IMG/VR virus record: IMGVR_UViG_3300025138_000035
Coordinates: 1 to 64,000 of that record
Source: a virus
Direction: 5' to 3' (one strand)
DNA length: 64,000 bases
The position numbers were made by a program, and so were the translations under genes. Below, in pieces: positions 53,458 to 61,400 of this stretch (positions are counted from its first letter, which is position 1; each line of letters opens with the position of its first letter). The notes under the pieces are model-generated. The model saw nothing but the letters and a program-made list of their open reading frames with translations. It did no database searches and had not been told where the DNA came from.

Positions 53458-54539
53458 TGGAAGAGAAATACTACATAAAGATTTCACCCGAATCAATAAA
53501 AGGTGACGTAATTACTGAATACTTTAGTGGAAACACTTTTGGGGTATATACTGGAATGACTCAAATATTAAGTGGGGGTACGAATGGTAGTAGTTTACTA
53601 ACGGGACTAACTGTACCAATAGTATTTAGACAAACATATGAAAACTACGGTTTTTATACACCATTTGATGGATTTGCATTACAACAAGATGTTGTATCTA
53701 ATTTTATAACATCGGGTGACCCGTCTAATCAAAATACGATTAGGTTGTTTAACACATCTGACGAGTTTAAAGGATTTTTAAAGTTGTCTGACTATGTTGT
53801 CGATTGGGGGGATGGTTTTAACGAACCACTAACTTCAAACGCACCTCAGTATTTATCACACACTTACCCTAACGTAACCAGTAGTTATGTTATAACATTG
53901 ACTCAAAATAACCCATGGGGTCAAACAATAGTTGAGAAAACGGTTTATATTCCAACAACAGGGGTAACAATAACTAATCCTTACGGTAATGTTACATTTA
54001 CTCCTCAAGGAGGTAGTTGGTCAGGAATACCTATTAGTTATGATTATATTTTTACGGGAGATAGTTCTAATACTGTACAAAGTCAAACATCTAATAATTT
54101 CACTACAGTACCATTTATACTAAGTGGGTTTAGTTCTTCAAGGTTATCTGAACTTAAATTATACGGAAATACTCAATTTGATATAACAACAACAGTGGTT
54201 AAGGGAGGTCAACCTTTTGGTAAGGTGGACCAAATAACGAGTGGTTATACCTCTTATACAATTAATAATGTTCAATACTATGATTACTTAGATGGTACCA
54301 CATTATATATCGCCGAATCTTCAGGTTTAACAAGCAATGAGTTAGTTGCATCAGCAATTACTAAACAAGAAGTATTAATTAACGTAGTTGACTCGCCAGA
54401 AATACAATCTGAAATATTTATAGAGAGAGGTAAGCTTTCAGGGTTTGAATCACTACAAAGACTTGGAGAGGTAGATAACTTAGGTGACATGATATCTTAT
54501 GGGTATGGTTACTTTACAATAAACAATAATAACGAGTAA
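53457..54539 (+). CDS. Baseplate/fibre protein with PKD-like domain
   Basis: 360 residues. Residues 113-158 (YVVDWGDGFNEPLTS, then YLSHTYPNVTSSYVITLTQ) carry the PKD signature (WGDG ... HTYP ... YxVxLT), an Ig-like fold found in surface adhesins, particularly of Bacteroidota. The remaining segments are Gly/Ser/Thr-rich strands, with a conserved-looking FIERGKLSGFESLQRLGEV near the C-terminus. Likely an adsorption-side component of the tail. It overlaps its neighbour by one base and ends 4 nt before the next ATG. Confidence 0.62.
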   Translation: MEEKYYIKISPESIKGDVITEYFSGNTFGVYTGMTQILSGGTNGSSLLTGLTVPIVFRQTYENYGFYTPFDGFALQQDVVSNFITSGDPSNQNTIRLFNTSDEFKGFLKLSDYVVDWGDGFNEPLTSNAPQYLSHTYPNVTSSYVITLTQNNPWGQTIVEKTVYIPTTGVTITNPYGNVTFTPQGGSWSGIPISYDYIFTGDSSNTVQSQTSNNFTTVPFILSGFSSSRLSELKLYGNTQFDITTTVVKGGQPFGKVDQITSGYTSYTINNVQYYDYLDGTTLYIAESSGLTSNELVASAITKQEVLINVVDSPEIQSEIFIERGKLSGFESLQRLGEVDNLGDMISYGYGYFTINNNNE

Positions 54540-54543
54540 AAAA

Positions 54544-55452
54544 ATGGCATTAGGAACATACGGAACAGTAAGACCAGCTGACATGTCTCCACAGGATGTG
54601 GAGATAATTTTAAATTATACTCCATCAAGAGACGTTACAACAAACTTTGTTTTAACAAAATTGAACGCCGAAGACGTTTTAACACCTTATTTCCATAGTT
54701 CAACGACAGGAGGTAATGCAGATGTTGAAATATTAGGTGGTTTATATAATTTAAAACTTCCAGCTGAAGAATTTAATAAAATAGGGATATATACATTATA
54801 CATTAGACCCGTAGAAATCAGAACTACGATTACTGATTGTGGGGTATTATCATCATTACCAAACGTTAAAGGTATAATAATCGATTTAAATGGGGTACCT
54901 CAGGAATATAGAAATAGATTTATCAATCAAGGGTTAATAGGTTACCGTATTGAATATTTAAATAGCGACGGCACTAAAATACCTAATTTTTATAGGGTTG
55001 TTACTTCATCATTTTACTGTGAGCCTGTAGTAACTAATTTAAGTAATAGTTCACAGAAAGCAATTAGGTATAGATATGTAGATGGAGGTAGTGATTTAAT
55101 TTTTTGTACGGTCTCACCATCAAGTGCACCATCTAATAAAGCTAATGCAACACCATTTATTGGTCAACCTAATCAAAATATTGTAATGACTAATACATTC
55201 TTTAACCCTATAAGTATCGATGTTGAATTAGCGGAACATGATATAGATACTTTGGCTATCGCTCTTTACGGTAATCAAACTAAGAGTATGGAGGACGGTA
55301 TTTACACGATGTACGATAGTAATCTTAATATCTACAAACAATACAATCTGTATGAGATTAGAGATGAGTTTAATGACTTACTATATGAAGTTAGACAAGA
55401 TAGGGACAATAATATTGATTTCAGTAAGAATTTTAACAATATAACCAATTAA
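54544..55452 (+). CDS. Baseplate-associated structural protein, unknown
   Basis: 302 residues. It has beta strands (VEIILNYTPSRDVTTNFVLT), a middle stretch IGIYTLYIRPVEIRTTITDC, and a helical C-terminus (IYKQYNLYEIRDEFNDLLYE). Four cysteines are scattered without a motif. No catalytic residues and no family match. Between a PKD protein and a gpI-like protein, it most likely helps attach fibres to the wedge. Confidence 0.52.
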   Translation: MALGTYGTVRPADMSPQDVEIILNYTPSRDVTTNFVLTKLNAEDVLTPYFHSSTTGGNADVEILGGLYNLKLPAEEFNKIGIYTLYIRPVEIRTTITDCGVLSSLPNVKGIIIDLNGVPQEYRNRFINQGLIGYRIEYLNSDGTKIPNFYRVVTSSFYCEPVVTNLSNSSQKAIRYRYVDGGSDLIFCTVSPSSAPSNKANATPFIGQPNQNIVMTNTFFNPISIDVELAEHDIDTLAIALYGNQTKSMEDGIYTMYDSNLNIYKQYNLYEIRDEFNDLLYEVRQDRDNNIDFSKNFNNITN

Positions 55453-55454
55453 AT

Positions 55455-58421
55455 ATGGCTACAAATAACAATAATAAAAAGTATTTTTATCCTCCAGCAC
55501 CTCCGAGTGCTGACCAATCATTTTCACCTGATTTAGTTGGGCTTCAAGTGGTTGAGGGCGGTGGACTAACTCAAGGTAATTTTGAGTTTTCTACTAATAT
55601 TGTTGAAAAAGTTAATAGGACGTTTGAGACCGGTGTTTTTAGTAATCCAATTTCATTAAAAGACCTTGATGTTAGTAGTATTGAAGAATCTCGAGCAATT
55701 GCAATAAAAAATTATAGAGTTTACCCAAACTACGATATAAGTCAGGTAACTAACTATGCACTTTATGGGTCATTACAGAAAAGATTATCTGCTTCTATTA
55801 CTAAAATAATCAATTTTTTTCCTGCTTCAATACAAGTTAATAAAGTTACGTTTCCATCATATGTTAGTGCTAATACCGCGAATAATATAACTTTTGATAG
55901 TGTTGAACAATTAACGACATTTACTATGGATGTTAATAGGTTTGATAATCCTTTTGATATTGATTATTCGGTAAACGCCGCTCGTAATGTTTCTGTGAGA
56001 CCATATCCTACCAGTCCGTTAAGGGATATGACGACCAATTATAACAAATACGCTTTATATGTTAATGACATGGAGATTGAGTACCCATTTGTTAACTTTA
56101 TTGCATCACAAAATGTTTCAGGTGGTACAATTACTGTGAGTGTTCAGGGTAATCCGTTTAGTGGATTAACTGCCTCTACTGATACTTTAATATTAAGGCC
56201 AAATACATTTCAAACGGAGTTCACATTTAAAGAAGCGTTTGATGAGGTTGAAGACTTTTTACTAACCCGATTTAGTAATCCTCCTTATACTGCAATATTT
56301 GATTTAGTGGAGGAAAATGATAATGGTCAATTTATTAAACGTAAAAAAAGAGTTACTTGGCCTAAATTTGGAGTATGGAACTTAGATATTCAGACAAATA
56401 ACTTTGATAATTACCTTACAGAGATTAGTGAAATTGGTGAAGTTATCGATAGGTATAAAACTGATTTAATTGTTAGATTCTTAACGACAGGGGCATTCAA
56501 AGACTTTGATACCGGAGATAAGAAAGTTGAAAAAGTATTACAATTATATGGTAGAAGTTTTGATGAATCTAAAAAATTCATAGACGCATTATCATTTATG
56601 AATTCAGTACATTACACGCCTCAAAATGATATACCTTCTGAGTTATTACAAAATTTAGCTCAGACCTTAGGATGGAATACCGACATATCTCCAATTACTA
56701 ATGAAGATTTTTTAACTTCTATCTTTGGTTCTAAAAATAAGTCCATTTATTCTGGATTTCAAAATGACCCAACACCAAATCAGTTAAATTATCAGTTTTA
56801 TCAAAATTTAATACTTAATTCGGCGTATTTGTTTAAATCGAAAGGTACTCGACACTCTATTGAGGCTATTATGAGGATGGTAGGGGCACCTAAAGATTTA
56901 ATTGAATTTAATGAAATAGTATACATTGCTGATGGTCCAATAAATGTAAAAAGATTCGAAGGTGAGTACTTAAAAATGTCAGGTGGTACAAAAGTAGATG
57001 ATGTACCAGCTTTAGACCCAAACGTAGTTTATAATATACAAGGTACAACATATACAGGTTTTACCACATCAAAATACGTTAGTCAAACAGATGCCACAAG
57101 AGCGGATTACCCGATAAATGAGTATGGGTATCCAAAAAGGCCTGTAACAAATAACGAATATTTCTTTGAAAAAGGAGCTGGTTGGTATATTGAGACACCT
57201 GACCATAGAGCGATTGAAAAACTTGATATTACAAATTCAACATTTACTGGTGCAAACCCTAGTATTCAGACCTCTTTAGAGACTTTTACTTATGGTCAAA
57301 AATATTTTGATAGATTTAGAAAATTTCCATATATGAATATTGGTTTTGGTCTAACTAGAACAATAGATAATAATAAGTCGTGGGATGATAGAGAAACGGG
57401 TGTGAGAAGAAACCGTGATGGAGCATACAACGCATATTATGAAGTATTTGATGAAAAATTGGTACTTAACGCCAAAAATGTTGAGTTATATTTAAACATG
57501 GCTCAAGGTATTACTTATGATATATGGAGAATGTCAAGACGTTATAATTACCCTTTTCCATCCTCAGGGTTAACATCACCTTACCCATCACCTGGAGGTC
57601 AAGATTGGACAATTATTAATCCGTTACCTAAAGAAAAAACATTTTTTGAGTTTGCTCAAACTTTTTACAATACACTAATCAATGTAAGAAACCGACAGAC
57701 AATTAGCGATGGTGCAGTAAACAGTTATCCGACACTACAATCGATATATTGGAAATACTTACAATCCGATTCTGCGGTAAACATACCGTCAAATCAATAT
57801 ACCTACCAAAAGATGATTGATTTTACTTTAGGTATTGGTGACTATTGGACGAAACTGGTAGAACAAATGATTCCCGCTTCAACAATATGGATGGGTGGTC
57901 AAAAAATGGTAAATAATGTTTTACAAAGACAAAAACATGTTTGGAGAAGACAACGAGGATGCCAACTTATCCCTGTTGAGTGTATACCTTGTATTTACTA
58001 CGGTAAGTTATTTGATAACGATTGTATTGATGAAACACTGACGTGTGATGTTAATATAAGTTCTATACCAACTATATTAAATAATAGTATTAATAGTTGT
58101 ATAAATAAATCAGGTTATACGATTAATGATTGTATACAAAATACTTTAACTAGTACGTGGTATGTTGATGTAAGGTTGGATTCTACAATTTTAGTACAGG
58201 AAATATTTTATACGGGATATGGCGCACAAGATTATCCAACATTTTCTATGTGGATTAACGCATTGAATGATAAGTTACAGTATTTATATCAAAGTGGTTT
58301 AAACTATACTATAGATAGTAATAATATTTTGACAGTAAGTAATACGGGGTGTGACCCTGAATTCACCGATAAAACTCTAACAGTAAATGTTGGGGTAAAC
58401 ATACAAATTAATTGTAGTTAA
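55455..58421 (+). CDS. Large baseplate/tail protein, tail protein I-like, with fibre-type C-terminal domain
   Basis: 988 residues. Residues about 330-420 (EKVLQLYGRSFDESKKFIDA, SELLQNLAQTLGWNTD) match the pattern of phage tail protein I (gpI), which joins baseplate wedges to fibres. A second helical part (NLILNSAYLFKSKGTRHSIE, AIMRMVGAPKDLIEFNE) follows the same pattern. The last 110 residues form a Cys-containing domain (EIFYTGYGAQDYPTFSMWIN, INCS end) that recurs in the following fibre gene (see findings). A one-base overlap (TAATG) couples it to that gene. Confidence 0.66.
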   Translation: MATNNNNKKYFYPPAPPSADQSFSPDLVGLQVVEGGGLTQGNFEFSTNIVEKVNRTFETGVFSNPISLKDLDVSSIEESRAIAIKNYRVYPNYDISQVTNYALYGSLQKRLSASITKIINFFPASIQVNKVTFPSYVSANTANNITFDSVEQLTTFTMDVNRFDNPFDIDYSVNAARNVSVRPYPTSPLRDMTTNYNKYALYVNDMEIEYPFVNFIASQNVSGGTITVSVQGNPFSGLTASTDTLILRPNTFQTEFTFKEAFDEVEDFLLTRFSNPPYTAIFDLVEENDNGQFIKRKKRVTWPKFGVWNLDIQTNNFDNYLTEISEIGEVIDRYKTDLIVRFLTTGAFKDFDTGDKKVEKVLQLYGRSFDESKKFIDALSFMNSVHYTPQNDIPSELLQNLAQTLGWNTDISPITNEDFLTSIFGSKNKSIYSGFQNDPTPNQLNYQFYQNLILNSAYLFKSKGTRHSIEAIMRMVGAPKDLIEFNEIVYIADGPINVKRFEGEYLKMSGGTKVDDVPALDPNVVYNIQGTTYTGFTTSKYVSQTDATRADYPINEYGYPKRPVTNNEYFFEKGAGWYIETPDHRAIEKLDITNSTFTGANPSIQTSLETFTYGQKYFDRFRKFPYMNIGFGLTRTIDNNKSWDDRETGVRRNRDGAYNAYYEVFDEKLVLNAKNVELYLNMAQGITYDIWRMSRRYNYPFPSSGLTSPYPSPGGQDWTIINPLPKEKTFFEFAQTFYNTLINVRNRQTISDGAVNSYPTLQSIYWKYLQSDSAVNIPSNQYTYQKMIDFTLGIGDYWTKLVEQMIPASTIWMGGQKMVNNVLQRQKHVWRRQRGCQLIPVECIPCIYYGKLFDNDCIDETLTCDVNISSIPTILNNSINSCINKSGYTINDCIQNTLTSTWYVDVRLDSTILVQEIFYTGYGAQDYPTFSMWINALNDKLQYLYQSGLNYTIDSNNILTVSNTGCDPEFTDKTLTVNVGVNIQINCS

Positions 58422-61400
58422 TGGCGACTTTATATTTTAAATTAGAACAAATAGCAACTGTAGGTTCACCAACTACAGGTTCTACCGTTTATATGGCTTG
58501 GCCTGACGGTATTAATCCCGCGGGTACTGACCGAACGGCTACGGTAAATTATTTAAGTGGGTTACCTAATTCAACATGGTACTTTAGGTCAAGAACTTGG
58601 AGTCTTCAAAATTTAGGTTCGACGCCAATCGCTTTTGATACTCAAATGATTGCTGGAGAACCTTGGAATTCAACATCGTCTACTTCAGTTAGTGCTTATG
58701 TTGGTACGACTTTTAATATTAATACGACATTTTTTGCTCAAAACTATATCGATGTTCAAGGTTCAGGTACTACGTTTAAATCCCCAAGATATGTTACTAA
58801 TTTTTATAGTGCCAATACGTTTAATAATACATTAAAATTAATCGGAACTGATACTAATAGGTATGACTACATTACTTTAGAAAGTTTAGAGGATTATAAT
58901 CACATAACTAACGATGCAGTTTTAAATTATGATTTTAATTCGTCAACAGTAATTACTTCTGATATATCATCTGGAACTCCTGATTATGGTTTAATACCCG
59001 AAACGGCAACTTCTGCGGTAAATTATTTTAATGGTTTATATGATGGTTGGCTTTCAGATTCAGATGATTGTTTTGGCAATATTTTTACAACAGAATTTAA
59101 AAAAGTTCGATATTTAGGTGATTTACATGAAAGGACAGAGTCATTTGCATCTAAGTGGGGTGGACCTTGTTTAAAAATTAACAATATTCAGACACCATAT
59201 ACTGGTACTCCGACTGGATTTGAGGATATTGTCACTAATTGGTATTCTGATTGTAGTGATTGTTACACAGGTAATCCGTATAATAATATATATAAATTTA
59301 CTTCCGATAAAAATTGTTCGGGGATAAGCCAAGGTCTTCGGGTCTTTAGTGCGTCAACTTTAACATGGGGTTCACCATTTGGTGGAGAAATACTGCAACC
59401 ACAATTTGTTCAAGTAAAAAATCAATGTTATGGTGGTGTAACTGATACGGTTAACCAAGTAGTTATTTCTACAGCATTAGTAGGTGACCCAATTGACGAT
59501 GTATTTGAGAATTGTTCTGACTGTAATAGTAACATAAACGCCATAAGTGATTATTACTATTTTTCTGCTTGTACTAATAACAAAACATTCAGATTTAATA
59601 CCGTAGATTTTGATAACGATTTTATAGGACCATTTGCAATAGGGGATACCTATTTAATTGAAGACGTGGGAGGGGTAAATACTTGTGCCACTAGAATAAA
59701 TCCCCCATTTGAACCGTACTCAGGTATATCAGTAACTTATTGGGATAACAGTATTGCCTCAGTAAGTACTATAAAGTGTGATGATGCGTTATGTACTACT
59801 GTCTCTCCCACACCTACTAACACACCAACTAATACTCCAACACCAACAACGACTCCGACAAATACGCCGACAAATACGCCTACTAACACACCAACTAATA
59901 CTCCAACACCTACACCTACACCTACACCTACAGTTTCAAGTGCGGGTTTTAAGTCATTAGCAGATAAGTTAAATAGTTGTGAATTTACAAGTCAAAGTCA
60001 AAAAGTTTTTGTTTTTTATGATGCTACATCGTTAGATGCAACAAAGACTCAAGAGGCTTCGGAGTCTATACGTAGTTGGTACCAAACAAATGTTATTAGT
60101 GGTAATTTACAATCAGGTAATCTTTATGAAGGGGTTATAGGGGAACCAAGTAATAATGGTGAAAATTGGATGTGGTGGTTATCTTACCCTAATTTGGGCT
60201 CACTAAGTGGTGGTACTGTTGACGGTACTCAAGTTAATGAATTTAATTCTGCGGTAAACAACTCTATATATAATTCAGATTGGTGTTCTTCAAACGTGGG
60301 TGGTGAGTGTATACCTAAAAACTCAGAATTTAATGATTCTCAAAGTTCGGGTGAGGTATATAGGAGAATTAATAGAGGGTGGTCGTTTTCGCCAGCGTCC
60401 TACGGTACTGTAGATATTAGAACAAATGGTGTACCATTTAATCATAGTGAGTTAGATAACTCAGCAACATCAGGGCCAGGTACATTTTCGGGTCAAGAAA
60501 CCAATTATATAGTTATTAATGTAATTGATGAGTCAGATGGTACAGTTGGGTTTTATACGGGAAACATTGATAAAAGTGAACACATATACGAATATCCTTT
60601 TCAGTTAAGAGGGATTAATAGGTGGAACGTACAATCTGAAAAAGAATATACAAATAGATTTCAATATGATTATGAGTCCTACTTAAAGGTATGGGCTGAA
60701 GTTAAAGTTTCTGGTGGTACGATAAATGGTTTAGTTTATCCTGTTGCAACAAATAATTTAGGAGGAACACCACCATTCGTTCAACATTCGGTTGCAGCAT
60801 CTCAAGGTAATGTTATTTCGCAATCTGATTTTCTAACGGAGTATGGAGAAAATATAGAACAAGTTGGTCCATATAATTTAAATTTAAGTGCCTTAACAAT
60901 AACTAATCCGTACAGTGCCTTAACAACAACAACAGAGTATCAAAATTTACCACCTATTTATCAAAATGGTTCAGGTCTTAAGAATTTTGGGATTTTAACT
61001 GACCCAACAGTTACTAACTTTACTGAACCAATAGTCGCCGCAACTTTAGATAACTTTTTAATTAATATTCAAACACCGTTAAACGTTATTTATGTTCAAA
61101 CTGGAGGTCGAAGTGTAGATGAGGTATATAACCTATCGGGAGATTGTTATACTGTTGAGATTGTAAATACTCTTACTTCCGAAATACTTACTAATGTTAC
61201 TAATCAAATAGGTCCGTTTAATAATTGTGTCAATTGTACAACTACGGGTTGTTTTTCAGGGACTACTAATGGGTTTTATTCATTTACCGATTGTTGTGGA
61301 ACACTACAACAAGGTACCCAAGTAGGGTTATCTGTATGTGTTGACACTAGTTTATCGATGCAAGGGATACAAATTAGTACTGACTCATGTGTGGTTAGTT

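Noticed and set aside
58650-58835. Plus-strand frame of 61 codons inside the distal fibre gene
   Set aside because: Shadow frame of the fibre gene; composition unlike real proteins here.
59991-60250. Von Willebrand A domain as a firm call in the distal fibre
   Set aside because: VFVFYDATSLDA resembles the first strand, but the DxSxS metal motif is incomplete, so I mention it only as weak.
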